Of a DNA stretch of 64,000 bases, positions 48,266 through 58,488 are shown in pieces; the first letter of the stretch is position 1; every line of letters starts with the position of its first letter. The stretch is from Alphaproteobacteria bacterium (GTDB taxonomy: Bacteria; Pseudomonadota; Alphaproteobacteria; ATCC43930; CGMCC-115725): the NCBI GenBank assembly GCA_028871455.1, contig JAGWNF010000004.1, positions 62,001 through 126,000 of the forward strand, read 5' to 3'. The notes under the pieces are model-generated. The model worked only from the letters and a program-made list of their open reading frames with translations. It ran no database searches and was not told the origin of the DNA. Position numbers and translations under genes: made by a program.

Positions 48266-48970
48266 TCATTCGCCGAGTAGGACGTCCTTGGCGCGATTGA
48301 GCTTCGCCGCCAGATAATTGGAGCCGCCCTGATCGGGGTGGACCTTCTTCATCAGGCGGCGATGTGCGTCGCGGATTTGAGCTTCGCCGGCACCTGGCGC
48401 GAGACCGAGGATTGCGTAGGCCTCCTCGCGCGTCATTGGATCTCCGGTGCTTGATCGGCGCGCGCCAGCGGATGCCTTCCCCCACCAATCCGGAACCGCG
48501 CGGTCCAGATAGGCTTCAACCAGCCGCGTTCCGTCGGCGTCGCTCGCGCGGCATTGTTGCCAAAGATCGAGCAGTTCAGCCTCACCCAAATGCTCCAGAC
48601 GACGGCCGGCATGCGTACCGCGCTTGACGACACCGCTCATCTCGCCGGTGGCATGATCGAGGGTCATTGCGATCATCTCCGATTCGACATGCGACGAGCG
48701 CGACGTGCTGGCGCCGGGCGCTGCTTGCGTCCGCCATTGGCGCCAAAGCCGGATCGCGACCGGTGAGAGCGTTCCAGCGGCGACCAGTGCCGGCAGCAAT
48801 CGTTCGCTCAATAGAAGAAGGACCAGCGCCGTGCCGGCGCCCAGAACCGCAAGTGCGCCAAGGAACCAGGTGATGAAGCGACTAAGTCGTGCGGGGTCCG
48901 CGGCGACGAAAGCGCGTGCGACCAAGAACAGCGCCGCCAGAACGCCAACACCGGCGATCAGATAGATCAT
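48266..48970 (-). CDS. Membrane-anchored J-domain protein
   Basis: 234 residues from the ATG at 48970. Two or three N-terminal hydrophobic helices, a charged middle part (EMIAMTLDHATGEMSGVVKRG), and a C-terminal J domain with the HPD motif in RLMKKVHPDQGGSNYLAAKLNRAKDVLL. The layout (anchor first, J domain last) recalls the Tim14/Pam18 and DjlA-type co-chaperones of DnaK. Coupled to the VWA gene by an ATGA overlap. Confidence 0.88.
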   Translation of the reverse strand: MIYLIAGVGVLAALFLVARAFVAADPARLSRFITWFLGALAVLGAGTALVLLLLSERLLPALVAAGTLSPVAIRLWRQWRTQAAPGASTSRSSHVESEMIAMTLDHATGEMSGVVKRGTHAGRRLEHLGEAELLDLWQQCRASDADGTRLVEAYLDRAVPDWWGKASAGARRSSTGDPMTREEAYAILGLAPGAGEAQIRDAHRRLMKKVHPDQGGSNYLAAKLNRAKDVLLGE

Positions 48971-49692
48971 GGACCGCCGATCTGGCGTGCCAGGAGCAGC
49001 GTGCCTCCGCCTGCCTTGCGGCTGTAATCGACGAGAGCCTGGCGACCGCCGGCAGCATAGGCGGCAACCGCGCCAAGCAATGCCTTGAGCTCGGAGGCGC
49101 TGGCAGAATCGAACGGGCAATAGGCACCCCGTGAAAGCCGTGCGATCTCCCGAAAGGTCCGAGCGGCGACGGCTTCGCCGCCTTCGTGAAAAACAAACAC
49201 GGGCACGTTTAACAACGCGAGCTCACCCGCAAGTTGCACCAGCGTGTCGGACGTCTCCTCCATCGCGTCGCCGACGAACACCAGGGCGTCGAGCCGATCG
49301 GCGTCGGCCTGTGCAATCGCGTGGCGCAAGACGCGCTCAATTTGCGTCTCACCAGCGACGCAGGACACTGCGCGCATAGCATCGTGCAGCTCGGCTGCAG
49401 CGTGCAACCAGCGGCTTGCCTTGCATTCGCCGAAGCCGCGGTAATAGACGAGTTGGATATCGATGCCGCCAAGACCCGACGCGGCCTCGAACATCTCACC
49501 CTGAATCCGACAAGCGCGATCCCAGGTCGGTTCACGGCTTGCCGTCGCGTCCATCGCGAATATCAGTCGACCTTTCGCCGAAGCCGGCCGCGGTCGCACC
49601 GGCAGCCTATCGAGCTTCGCTAGAAAAGCCGTGACTTCGGCCGATTGGCCGCTTACCGGCACTGGCCGTGGCCGTTCCCGATTGTCGCCCAT
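48967..49692 (-). CDS. VWA (von Willebrand A) domain protein
   Basis: 241 residues, no signal peptide. An N-terminal basic segment is followed by a VWA fold: the MIDAS-like DATAS in LIFAMDATASREPTWD, then a Gly-Asp in FVGDAMEETSDT. Cytoplasmic VWA proteins often assemble metal centres or scaffold AAA machines. Its stop overlaps the J-protein start, so the two are made together; it lies 33 bases after the ABC ATPase gene on the same strand. Confidence 0.85.
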   Translation of the reverse strand: MGDNRERPRPVPVSGQSAEVTAFLAKLDRLPVRPRPASAKGRLIFAMDATASREPTWDRACRIQGEMFEAASGLGGIDIQLVYYRGFGECKASRWLHAAAELHDAMRAVSCVAGETQIERVLRHAIAQADADRLDALVFVGDAMEETSDTLVQLAGELALLNVPVFVFHEGGEAVAARTFREIARLSRGAYCPFDSASASELKALLGAVAAYAAGGRQALVDYSRKAGGGTLLLARQIGGP

Positions 49693-49725
49693 GATACTTA
49701 TATGGGCTTGCCGCGCCGCCGGAGT

Positions 49726-50787
49726 CTAGGGCACGAGCGGATGTACATCCGCGGCGCGGATCAGCGCCACTATTGCCGCGCCAGGCGCAAGTCCGAGCTC
49801 AGCCGCGTCACGCGTCATCAGGCAGGCGATCAGGCGAATGCCGGCATCGAGCGTGACCTTCGTCAGCACGCCGAGGTTGTGCAATGCCACGACCGTCGCC
49901 GGGATGCGATTCTCGGCCGCGACGGCACTATCATCCGTTGCCACCAAGCGGATGGCATCCGCCCGGACGGCCAGATCGACCTCGCTGCCGCCGGGCCCGT
50001 CGCCAACCGCCCAAAAGATCTGGCCGCCAACCGCCACACGGAGTCCGCGCGGATCGCGGCTCGTGATTCGTCCTGCCAGAATATTCTCTATCCCCACGAT
50101 CTCGGCCACCGTTCGACTCAGCGGTCGATGGAAGACCTCAGAACTGGCAGCAAGCTGCAGGATTCTGCCCTCGCGCATAATCGCGACACGATCTCCCAGG
50201 GCGGCGACATCGGTATGATCGTGCGTCACGAATAGGGCCGGTATCCGGGCTGCGCGGAGAAACCGGAGAAGCTCGAGCCGGAGTTCGTCGCGCGCCGGCG
50301 CATCAAGCGCCGCGAAGGGCTCATCCAACAGAAACACGTCGGGACGACATGCCTGCGCCCGCGCCAGTGCTACGCGTTGCTTTTCGCCAGGACTGAGCAC
50401 CAATGGGCTGGCCTCGGCGAGGTGCGCGATACCGAAACGGGCGAGAAGCTCACCGATAGCCGGTGCCGCCCCGTCGCTGGAAGCCCCGCGAGCAGCGAGC
50501 GCGACGTTTTGAACGATGGTCAAATGCGGAAATAGACCGAAATTCTGCACGAGAAACCCGACTCGACGACGTTCAGGCGGCAGTGCCGTGACATCGCGAT
50601 CGCCGATGATGATGCGGCCGCACGCCGGACGATGGAATCCGGCGATCGTCTCCAGCAGTACCGACTTGCCAGCGCCGTTGGGACCGAGCACGACCAGTAT
50701 TTCGGGACCTTCTAGGGTGAACGAGATCTCGCCGAGGGTGAAGGAGCCGAGCGCAAGTGAGACTTCGGCCAGCGCGAGCGCGCTCAT
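49726..50787 (-). CDS. Tungstate/molybdate ABC transporter ATPase
   Basis: 353 residues from the ATG at 50787. Walker A GPNGAGKS, Q loop LVQNFGLFPH, signature LSPGEKQRVALARA, Walker B VFLLDEPFAALD, and a C-terminal TOBE-type segment (about 280-353). It powers the permease upstream; its ATG overlaps the permease stop (ATGA). Confidence 0.92.
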   Translation of the reverse strand: MSALALAEVSLALGSFTLGEISFTLEGPEILVVLGPNGAGKSVLLETIAGFHRPACGRIIIGDRDVTALPPERRRVGFLVQNFGLFPHLTIVQNVALAARGASSDGAAPAIGELLARFGIAHLAEASPLVLSPGEKQRVALARAQACRPDVFLLDEPFAALDAPARDELRLELLRFLRAARIPALFVTHDHTDVAALGDRVAIMREGRILQLAASSEVFHRPLSRTVAEIVGIENILAGRITSRDPRGLRVAVGGQIFWAVGDGPGGSEVDLAVRADAIRLVATDDSAVAAENRIPATVVALHNLGVLTKVTLDAGIRLIACLMTRDAAELGLAPGAAIVALIRAADVHPLVP

Positions 50788-51626
50788 CTCCCGCTGCCGG
50801 CGATCAAACGGCGGCCGTAGGCAAAATGCCGGAAGGCGATAAACAGCACGAGCGACACGAGCAACAGCAGGGCCGCCGCCGCCGAGGCGCTTTCGAGGCC
50901 GTAATTGAGGAACATTTCGTAAATCTGCACCGGCGCAGTCATTGGATAATAGACCAGAATCACGACCGCGCCGAATTCGCTGATCGATCGCGCGAAGGTC
51001 AGTGTCAGACCGGTCGCGATGCCGCGCCAAGCAAGCGGAAGCGTGACCCGCCATAGCGCCTGCAGTGGCCCCATCCCGAGCGTGCGCGCCACCATTTCCA
51101 GCCGAGGGTCGACCGCTTCGAAGGCGATCCGCGCTGCGTTGACGGTGTACGGCACCGATACGAACAGCATGGCGACCACGATACCGGCCAACGTGCCCCA
51201 GAAACGCAACCCGAACAGCGTCTCCAGCGGTTCGCCGAGGACGCCGTGGCGGCCGAAGACCATAAGAAGCGCAATACCAGCGACGGTGTGCGGCACGGTG
51301 AGTGGCAGATCGATCGCCGCCGCAACGGCGGTACGGCCGCGGAAATTCACCCGCGCCAACAGGTAAGCGAGCGGTACGCCGAACAGGCCTGCGACGAATG
51401 CCGTGAGCAGTGATGCGCCCACGCTCAGCGCCAGAGCATCGCGGACATCCGCTTGGCGCGCCACCTGCAGCATGCTGCCGCCCGTTTGGACAGCGAACAG
51501 TTGGATCAATGGCAGTAGAATGAATGCCAGCAGCAGCCCGCCGCATAACCACGCTACCAAGAGGACCGCCGGCGAGCCGCCGCGGACGCCAGCCGCCCAT
51601 GGCCGCGCGGCAACCGTCATCGGCAT
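50784..51626 (-). CDS. Tungstate/molybdate ABC transporter permease
   Basis: 280 residues, six membrane helices. The coupling motif is seen in EFGAVVILVYYPM, after the EAA-like loop AARTLGMGPLQALWRVTLPLAWRG. It lies 10 bases after the binding-protein gene. The ModB/WtpB/CysW-like type cannot be separated further by eye. Confidence 0.92.
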   Translation of the reverse strand: MPMTVAARPWAAGVRGGSPAVLLVAWLCGGLLLAFILLPLIQLFAVQTGGSMLQVARQADVRDALALSVGASLLTAFVAGLFGVPLAYLLARVNFRGRTAVAAAIDLPLTVPHTVAGIALLMVFGRHGVLGEPLETLFGLRFWGTLAGIVVAMLFVSVPYTVNAARIAFEAVDPRLEMVARTLGMGPLQALWRVTLPLAWRGIATGLTLTFARSISEFGAVVILVYYPMTAPVQIYEMFLNYGLESASAAAALLLLVSLVLFIAFRHFAYGRRLIAGSGR

Positions 51627-51636
51627 CTAGCCGGGA

Positions 51637-52605
51637 TCACGAATTGGGCCACGGCTTGACGAGCGGACGCAGAGCGCCGGGCATCTTGGCCGAATCCACC
51701 GCGTAGGCCGGCGCAAAGGTGCCGAAGCCGTCGGCACTCAGCACTTTCCGCCCAGCAGGGCCGAGCAGGAAGGCGATGTATTTCTCGGCCAGCGACTTGT
51801 TGGGGCTGTTGGCGACGATTGTAATGGCGTAGACGATCGGCTTGCCGGTGAGATCGCCGTTCTTGGTGTGCGCAACCCCTTGCGCATAGAACGCTGCATA
51901 TTTCGGATCGCTCAGATTGATTTGGACCGGCAAGTTGAGAAACTTCAAATGATGCTGCAGCGCATCGGAGCGATAGATCGCGAGATAGTCGATCTGCCCT
52001 AACTGCAGCGCCGAGATCAGCGACGTTTCCGTATCGCGCATGTTGCTGAGCGGCGCGTTGGCAAGAACTTCCTTGGCGAGGCCGGGCGAACGGTAGTGCT
52101 TCTCGGCTAGGCTCAGCATTTGTACCGTCTGGTAGCCGGACGGATCGGTGTTCGGATTGGATCGCCCGATCTCGACGCCCTTGCGCGCCAGCACGCGGTA
52201 CCAGTTCTGCGGCGTGATCTGGCGCGCGAATTTGCTCTGGTCCGTATAGACGAAGGTTATCGCGTTGCGCGCGAAACCGACATACCAGTCGGTATAGGCC
52301 GTCTTGCCGTTGCCGCCGAAAAGATATTTCGGAATGACATTGTAATCGGCTACCGCGAGAATATCGGCGTCACGGTGCAGATCCGTGATCTGGCGCGCCA
52401 TCTTAACGCTGCCACCGAATTGCGGCTGCACTTCCACGGTGGGATATTTCTGTTCGAACAGTTGGTCGACCTGTTTGAACGGCACTGCGAGCGTGCCCGC
52501 GGCGAAGATTGTCAGCGTTTGACTTGCCGCTCGGGCTGGCGCGCCGGCGCCAGCGACTGCCGTGATCGCAGCCAGTGCGAAAACCACGCGATCTCGTCGC
52601 TTCAT
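51637..52605 (-). CDS. wtpA: Tungstate/molybdate-binding periplasmic protein, WtpA-like
   Basis: 322 residues from the ATG at 52605, signal peptide ending near APARA. Oxyanion-site segments AGTLAVPFKQ, FGGSVKMARQITD, DILAVADYNVIPKYLF and NPNTDPSGYQTVQML match the WtpA/ModA-like archaeal-type binding proteins more than bacterial ModA. Start of the wtpABC-like operon, followed by the VWA and J-protein genes. Confidence 0.85.
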   Translation of the reverse strand: MKRRDRVVFALAAITAVAGAGAPARAASQTLTIFAAGTLAVPFKQVDQLFEQKYPTVEVQPQFGGSVKMARQITDLHRDADILAVADYNVIPKYLFGGNGKTAYTDWYVGFARNAITFVYTDQSKFARQITPQNWYRVLARKGVEIGRSNPNTDPSGYQTVQMLSLAEKHYRSPGLAKEVLANAPLSNMRDTETSLISALQLGQIDYLAIYRSDALQHHLKFLNLPVQINLSDPKYAAFYAQGVAHTKNGDLTGKPIVYAITIVANSPNKSLAEKYIAFLLGPAGRKVLSADGFGTFAPAYAVDSAKMPGALRPLVKPWPNS

Positions 52606-52820
52606 CGCTTTCCCTCCGGATTCGGCAATGGTGACTCGCGAGCGCGAGCCATAGGCAAGAATTATGCACCAGAGACAAAAAGGCGCGGAAGCCGTAAACG
52701 ACGCATATCGATGCCGACAAATGCGGTCTGACCCATCACGCCGGTCTGCGGGCGAACGTACGTTGCCCAATCCCCGCTTTCGCCCTAAATAGGCGCAACC
52801 ATCCACCACTCCGTGAATCC

Positions 52821-53441
52821 GTGTCTGCCGATCTCTCGCACGCGATCCATCACTATCTTGCTGATTACGGCTATCTCGCCGTCTTTCTCGGCATTTTCCT
52901 CGAAGATTTCGGCCTGCCAGTTCCGGGCGAAACGCTGCTCGTGACAGGCGCCGCGGTCGCCGGACAACACGCACTTAATATTTGGCTGCTCGCCGGCGTC
53001 GCCTGGCTCGGCGCGGTGTTCGGCGACAACGTTGGGTTCCTGATCGGGCACAGCGGAGGGCACAGCCTGCTCATCCGCTACGGCAGTCGCATCGGCATCA
53101 CGTCGAAGCGATTGGCCCATGTTGAACGCTTCGTCCAGCATTATGGCGCGCCGGTGATTGTCATCGCCCGCTTCATCGTCATTGCACGTCAGCTCAACGG
53201 CATTGCAGCCGGCAGCCTCGGCATGCATTGGGTGCGGTTCCTCACTTTCAACTGCATTGGCGCGGCACTATGGGTCGGATTTTGGAGCACCCTCGCCTAT
53301 TGGCTGGGCAAAACCATCTTCGTGCTGATCGACCGGATGCGTAACTTCGAACCGCTGATGATCGGTGTTGCCGTCGCTGGTGCGATTTTCGTCGGCGCTT
53401 ATGTCTGGTGGCATATCCGCCGTCAGACGGGCAGAACGTAG
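52821..53441 (+). CDS. DedA family membrane protein
   Basis: 206 residues from a GTG. Signature FLGIFLEDFGLPVPGETLLV (the acidic residues of DedA), ARFIVIARQLNGIAAG (the conserved Arg pair), and terminal membrane helices. DedA proteins recycle undecaprenyl phosphate or scramble phospholipids. Confidence 0.92.
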   Translation: MSADLSHAIHHYLADYGYLAVFLGIFLEDFGLPVPGETLLVTGAAVAGQHALNIWLLAGVAWLGAVFGDNVGFLIGHSGGHSLLIRYGSRIGITSKRLAHVERFVQHYGAPVIVIARFIVIARQLNGIAAGSLGMHWVRFLTFNCIGAALWVGFWSTLAYWLGKTIFVLIDRMRNFEPLMIGVAVAGAIFVGAYVWWHIRRQTGRT

Positions 53442-53465
53442 CTGTCTTTCACCAAAATCGCGGCT

Positions 53466-54305
53466 CTATTCGGCCGGCTTGAGCGGCGCCAAGTCTGAGT
53501 TCGGCCGCTGGCGACCGAGGCGCATGAACACGCTGATAACCGCGATTGTGCCGAGATAGAACGCGACTTGAATACCGAGCGGATGCGAGACATAGCCGAC
53601 CAAAGCATGAAGCATCTTGCCAATGAGGCTGTTTTCGCTCAGCAAAAAAGAGCTGTTCCACCACACGCCGCCGAGCGACGGCAGCAGACCAACCTGATTC
53701 AAGAAGGCCGCACCTTGCGACGCCATGCCGGCTGCGAGCAGCAGGATTAGCCAGCCCGTCACGGCAAAGAGATGCCGCAGTGGAATCCGCAGTAAGCCCC
53801 AATAGAGCGTAGCACCGGCCGCAGCGCCGCAGACTAGGCCGAGCACGCCGCCGGCCAACTCAGCCAGCGCGCCGGTGCCAGCGGCAGCAGCAATACCGTA
53901 AACGAACAGTACGATTTCGGAGCCTTCGCGCAGCACTGCTAGTCCGACGACCAGACCCAGCGCATAAAGCGGCCGAGCGCCGCTGCGGACCGCCGCCCCA
54001 ACCGCCGACGCCGAAGCTGCCAATTCGCGGCCGTGTCGTTGCATCCAGACATTGTGCCAGCCAAGCATGCCGACGGCGGTGAATAGGATGGCGGCGTCAA
54101 ATAGCTCCTGCCCCATACCGGCCACCGCGCCAGCAATCTCGCCGGTGAACGCGGCTACGAGCGTGGCGCCAGCCACCCCGCCCACAATGCCAAGGACAAC
54201 CACGCGGCTGCGCCGCGGCACGCCCACCGTTGCCGCTAGAACGATACTGACGATCAGCGCAGCCTCGAGGACCTCACGAAATACGATGACGGCGACCGCA
54301 AGCAT
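53466..54305 (-). CDS. FTR1-family iron permease
   Basis: 279 residues, seven helices. The two iron-relay motifs REVLEA (Arg10-Ala15) and REGSE (126-130) are intact. EfeU-like uptake of iron. A 6-3-6 palindrome of Fur-box type lies 25 bases before the ATG. The usual efeO/efeB partners are not adjacent, so it stands alone. Confidence 0.9.
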   Translation of the reverse strand: MLAVAVIVFREVLEAALIVSIVLAATVGVPRRSRVVVLGIVGGVAGATLVAAFTGEIAGAVAGMGQELFDAAILFTAVGMLGWHNVWMQRHGRELAASASAVGAAVRSGARPLYALGLVVGLAVLREGSEIVLFVYGIAAAAGTGALAELAGGVLGLVCGAAAGATLYWGLLRIPLRHLFAVTGWLILLLAAGMASQGAAFLNQVGLLPSLGGVWWNSSFLLSENSLIGKMLHALVGYVSHPLGIQVAFYLGTIAVISVFMRLGRQRPNSDLAPLKPAE

Positions 54306-54329
54306 GGCGAGAGCGACCCTAGTTGCAAA

Positions 54330-54344
54330 TGCGAAGCGTTCGCA
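54330..54344. promoter_or_regulatory. Fur-like box upstream of the FTR1 gene
   Basis: TGCGAA-GCG-TTCGCA, a perfect 6-3-6 palindrome preceded by TTGCAAA. The layout matches the alphaproteobacterial Fur/Mur box TGCAAA-TNA-TTTGCA with G for A in each arm. Confidence 0.5.
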
Positions 54345-54571
54345 ATATAGCGACGCGCCCGCGATCGTGCAAGCGACCTATTCTCGCCGGTCTACCCAAC
54401 CACCCGATAACGCCAATATGCCGCATCGGCCGGCGCTCGGCCGGGTTAGAAGCTTGGATACCACTGGCAGTGCCGAACAAAGCCCTGCCTCAAAATTGGG
54501 ACTGACGGCCGCTGAAAATATGAGATGGTTGCGACACCTAATCCAAAAATATTGGATGTGGAGTCCATCGC

Positions 54572-54994
54572 GTGTCCCTGTCCTCTCGCCGCCCGCCCAT
54601 GACCGATGCGGAGGCCGTACTCGCCGCGAACCTCGAATTCTATCGGGCATTTGGTCGCGGCGATTATGCCGGCATGGACGCAGTCTGGGCGCGACGAGCT
54701 GCCGTCCTTTGTCTGCATCCGGGATGGTCCGCAATCGAAGGCCGCGAGGCGGTAATGGAAAGCTGGCGCCGCGTTCTCGGCGATCCGGACTTCCGCATCA
54801 CCTGCCATGACTGGCGCGCGCACATTTATGGCGACCTTGCAATCGTGCTGTGCGAGGAGGAACTCGCTGGCAGCGGCGTGCTTGCAGCGACCAACGTTTT
54901 CATCCGAGAAGACGGCATCTGGCGCATGATCCATCACCAGGCCAGCGCGATCATCCCAAGTTACCGCACGGAGACGCCCGCTCAGCTGCATTGA
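54572..54994 (+). CDS. SnoaL-like/NTF2-fold protein
   Basis: 140 residues from the GTG at 54572, which has GGAG 8 bases upstream; the ATG at 54599 is the alternative. ANLEFYRAFGRGDYAGMDAVWA, CLHPGWSAIEGREAVMESW, VFIREDGIWRMIHHQAS. Small alpha+beta barrel found in isomerases and binding proteins; function not assignable. Confidence 0.82.
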   Translation: MSLSSRRPPMTDAEAVLAANLEFYRAFGRGDYAGMDAVWARRAAVLCLHPGWSAIEGREAVMESWRRVLGDPDFRITCHDWRAHIYGDLAIVLCEEELAGSGVLAATNVFIREDGIWRMIHHQASAIIPSYRTETPAQLH

Positions 54995-55018
54995 TGCAGA
55001 TGGCGCGTGTCGTCATCA

Positions 55019-56296
55019 TCACGAATCTATGACGACGCGCCGGATCACTGCGGTGAGCGCCGCTAAGTCGTCCGGGCCGATGGTGAACGCCGGCGTCAGA
55101 TAGATCACGCGGCCAAACGGCCGGATCCAGACACCTTCGGCGACAAACCGGTCGCGCAATGTTGGGATGGGTTCGGTAGACTCGAATTCGACCACACCGA
55201 CAGCGCCCTTGACGCGTACGTCCTTGACACCAGCCGCATTGCGGCACGGTTCGAGCTCTTCCGCGAGCTGCCGCCCGATCGCCGCGACCTGCGCCAACCG
55301 TGGCTCGCGTTCGAAAAGATCGAGCGAGGCGTTTGCGGCCGCGCACGCCAGCGCATTGCCCATGAAAGTTGGACCATGCATCAGCGCGTCCTGCGGATCA
55401 TCGGAAAGAAAGCCTTCGTAAACCTTGCGGCGCGCAATCGTCGCCGCCAGCGGCAAAGTACCGCCGGTAAGCGCTTTCGATAGCGTAACGAAATCAGGCA
55501 CGACGTCCGCCTCTTCCATCGCGAACATGCGGCCCGTGCGGCCGAAGCCGGTGAAGATCTCGTCGAAGATCAGTAGAAGATCGTGGCGGTCGGCGACGCG
55601 GCGCAAGCGACGCAGGACTTGTGGCTCATGGAACAACATGCCGCCGGCACCCTGCACCAGCGGCTCGACGATCAACCCGGCGAGATCGCGATCATGACCG
55701 GCCAGAAATCTATCGAGCGCTTCCTCGCCAGCCGCACCGCGCGGCAGCTCGTGGAGATAATGACGCTGCGCTTGATTGCCGAAACGGCCATGCATGCCGG
55801 TACGGCCGTCGCTGACCACCATCGCACCGAACGTATCGCCGTGATAGCCATGGGCGAAGTAAACGAAGCGGTCACGGCCCGTTTGGCCGCGATTGAGAAA
55901 AAACTGCGTTGCCATCTTGAGCGCGATCTCGACCGCTACTGACCCCGAATCCGAGAAGAACACATGATCGAGATCGCCGGGCAGCATCGCCGCCAGCCGG
56001 CCGGCAAGCCGCGCCGCCGGCTCGTTCACGAGGCCGGCCATCATGACGTGCGGTAGAATTTCGAGCTGGCGCGCGATGGCGTCGCGGATATGCGGATGGT
56101 TGTAGCCGTGGCACGCCGTCCACCATGACGCGATGCCATCGATGAGCACACGGCCATCGGCGAGATGAATACGACAGTCTTCGGTGCGGGCGACCGGCAG
56201 CGGTGCCGGCGCTGTTTGCATCTGCGCGTAAGGCAGCCAAAGATGATCGAAACCCGCGAGCGGCGCGGATGGCGCTCGCGCGGCGCGGCGCCTCAC
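55019..56296 (-). CDS. bioA: Adenosylmethionine-8-amino-7-oxononanoate aminotransferase
   Basis: 425 residues from the GTG at 56296, whose GTGA overlaps the bioB stop; this keeps the conserved N-terminal [11 protein letters not shown] that shorter starts lose. PLP enzyme: [41 protein letters not shown] and the PLP Lys in [12 protein letters not shown]. Third biotin step (KAPA to DAPA). Confidence 0.95.
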   Translation of the reverse strand: MRRRAARAPSAPLAGFDHLWLPYAQMQTAPAPLPVARTEDCRIHLADGRVLIDGIASWWTACHGYNHPHIRDAIARQLEILPHVMMAGLVNEPAARLAGRLAAMLPGDLDHVFFSDSGSVAVEIALKMATQFFLNRGQTGRDRFVYFAHGYHGDTFGAMVVSDGRTGMHGRFGNQAQRHYLHELPRGAAGEEALDRFLAGHDRDLAGLIVEPLVQGAGGMLFHEPQVLRRLRRVADRHDLLLIFDEIFTGFGRTGRMFAMEEADVVPDFVTLSKALTGGTLPLAATIARRKVYEGFLSDDPQDALMHGPTFMGNALACAAANASLDLFEREPRLAQVAAIGRQLAEELEPCRNAAGVKDVRVKGAVGVVEFESTEPIPTLRDRFVAEGVWIRPFGRVIYLTPAFTIGPDDLAALTAVIRRVVIDS

Positions 56297-57261
56297 GACC
56301 CCATCGGCGACAATCCGAGCCGATCCATCATGATGCGATCGGTGTCGTGCGCCGGATTGGGCGTCGTCAGCAGCCGCGACCCGCAGAAGATCGAATTCGC
56401 GCCGGCGAGGAAGCACAGCGCCTGGAGCGCCTCGTCCATGCCTTCGCGTCCGGCCGAAAGCCGCACCACCGACTTGGGCATGCAGACGCGCGCAGCCGCG
56501 ATGGTACGAACGAATTCGAGTTCGTCAAGCGCGGCGGCATCGGCCAATGGCGTGCCAGCAACCTTGACCAGCATGTTGATCGGCACGCTGTCGGGATGCT
56601 CGGGCAGGTTCGCCAGCGCTGCGATCATACCGATCCGGTGCTCGCGGACTTCGCCCATGCCGACTATGCCTCCGCAGCAGACTTTCATGCCGGCTGCGCG
56701 CACACGTTCGAGCGTGTCGAGACGATCTCGATAGACGCGCGTGCTGATGATCGTGCCATAGTATTCCGGCGCCGTGTCGAGATTGTGGTTGTAGTAATCG
56801 AGGCCGGCCGTTTTGAGCTGTTCGGCTTGCCCGCGGGTCAACATGCCGAGGGTCGCACAGGTCTCGAGACCCAACGCCTTGATTCCGGCGACCATGGCGC
56901 AGACCGCATCGAGATCGCGATCCTTGGGCTCGCGCCAGGCGGCCCCCATACAGAAACGCTGCGCGCCCTGCGCCTTCGCCGCACGCGCCTCTGCGATCAC
57001 ATCATCAACGTCCATCAGCTTCGCGGCGTCGACGCCGGTCTCGTAATGCGCGCTTTGCGGACAATAGGCGCAATCCTCCGGACAGCCGCCGGTTTTGATT
57101 GATAGCAGCGTCGAGAGCTGGACCTCGTTGGGCGCGAAATAGCGGCGGTGAAGCGTCTGAGCGCGGAAGATCAGATCGCCGAACGGCAGGTCGTAGAGCG
57201 CGGCAATTTCGGCCCGTGTCCAATCGTGCCGCATGTCGCGCGGCTCGGCATCGTTCGGCAT
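56293..57261 (-). CDS. bioB: Biotin synthase
   Basis: 322 residues from the ATG at 57261 (GGAAG upstream). Radical SAM cluster ligands in [13 protein letters not shown], then [15 protein letters not shown] and [10 protein letters not shown]. Inserts sulfur into dethiobiotin. Translationally coupled to bioA; divergent from bioF across about 75 bases. Confidence 0.97.
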   Translation of the reverse strand: MPNDAEPRDMRHDWTRAEIAALYDLPFGDLIFRAQTLHRRYFAPNEVQLSTLLSIKTGGCPEDCAYCPQSAHYETGVDAAKLMDVDDVIAEARAAKAQGAQRFCMGAAWREPKDRDLDAVCAMVAGIKALGLETCATLGMLTRGQAEQLKTAGLDYYNHNLDTAPEYYGTIISTRVYRDRLDTLERVRAAGMKVCCGGIVGMGEVREHRIGMIAALANLPEHPDSVPINMLVKVAGTPLADAAALDELEFVRTIAAARVCMPKSVVRLSAGREGMDEALQALCFLAGANSIFCGSRLLTTPNPAHDTDRIMMDRLGLSPMGS

Positions 57262-57336
57262 GGGGCTTCCTTCCGGCTTTGCTTTCACGCGCTGTCGGGT
57301 TAAGGCTACAGGGCCTCATCGTCAAGCGGAAGCTCC

Positions 57337-58488
57337 GTGACCGCACTCGACCATTTCGCCGCCCAGAAGCTTCGCGATCTCGAAGCGCGACAGCTGCGCC
57401 GCCGGTTGATCGAGAGCGCACGCACCGACGGCATTTACGTGGCGCGCAACGGCCGGCGGCTCATTTCATTCTCGTGCAACGATTACCTGAATCTTTCTCA
57501 TCATCCGAAAGTAAAAGAAGCAGCAATCGGCGCGCTCGAGCGCTACGGCGCCGGTGCCGGCGCATCGCGCCTCGTCACCGGCAACCATCCGCTGTTTGCG
57601 GCGCTGGAATCTCGCCTGACGAGCCTGAAGCAGACGGACGCGGCCTGCGTCTTCGGTTCGGGTTACCTCGCCAATGCCGGAATCATTCCGGCGCTTGTCG
57701 GCAAGGACGATCTTGTGCTGATCGACGAGCTGGCGCATGCGTGCCTGTGGGCCGGAGCGCGGCTGGCGCGCGCCAATGTGCTCGCCTTCCGCCACAACGA
57801 CATGGCGCACGCGGCGGCGCTGCTCGCTGAATTCCGACCGCAGCACGCCAACGCGATCATCGCTACGGATGGCGTCTTCTCGATGGACGGCGATCTAGCG
57901 CCGCTGCCGGCACTCGCGACACTCGCGCGACGGCATGATGCCTGGCTGCTGGTCGATGACGCGCACGGCCTTGGCGTGATCGGCGATGGCCGTGGTTCGC
58001 GGTTTGCGCATGACGAACTGCCCGAGGTGCCATTGCAAATGGGCACGTTGTCCAAGGCCGTCGGCGGCTATGGCGGCTATCTTTGTGCCTCGCGCACGGT
58101 GACCGACTTGATCGAGAACCGCGCCCGCAGTTTTGTCTATTCGACCGGCTTGCCGCCAGCGACTGTCGCTGCCGCGACCGCCGCGCTGGACATCATTGCC
58201 GACGACCACGATCTGGTCGCAAAGCCGCTGCGCAATGCCCGCCGATTCACCGCGGCCGCCGGCCTGCCCGAGGCGCAGAGCGCGATCGTGCCGGTAGTGC
58301 TGCGCACGGCTGAGCGCGCACTCGCCGCTTCGCGGCGGCTTGAGGACGAAGACTTTCTTGTCGTCGCCATCCGGCCGCCGACCGTGCCAGAGGGTACGGC
58401 CCGCCTGCGTCTTGCCTTCACCGCCGCCCACGCCGACGCCGACATCGACCGCCTGGCCGAGCTGGTGCATGACCGCGTGCTGGCGTGA
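57337..58488 (+). CDS. bioF: 8-amino-7-oxononanoate synthase
   Basis: 383 residues from a GTG. FSCNDYLNLSHHPKV, GAGASRLVTGNHPLF, DDAHGLGVIG and the PLP Lys in GTLSKAVGGYGGY. Condenses pimeloyl-thioester with alanine. Overlaps bioD (GTGA). Confidence 0.96.
   Translation: MTALDHFAAQKLRDLEARQLRRRLIESARTDGIYVARNGRRLISFSCNDYLNLSHHPKVKEAAIGALERYGAGAGASRLVTGNHPLFAALESRLTSLKQTDAACVFGSGYLANAGIIPALVGKDDLVLIDELAHACLWAGARLARANVLAFRHNDMAHAAALLAEFRPQHANAIIATDGVFSMDGDLAPLPALATLARRHDAWLLVDDAHGLGVIGDGRGSRFAHDELPEVPLQMGTLSKAVGGYGGYLCASRTVTDLIENRARSFVYSTGLPPATVAAATAALDIIADDHDLVAKPLRNARRFTAAAGLPEAQSAIVPVVLRTAERALAASRRLEDEDFLVVAIRPPTVPEGTARLRLAFTAAHADADIDRLAELVHDRVLA

Noticed and set aside
57262-57336. BioR operator between bioB and bioF
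   Set aside because: No TTATCTATAA-like palindrome is visible in the 75-base gap.
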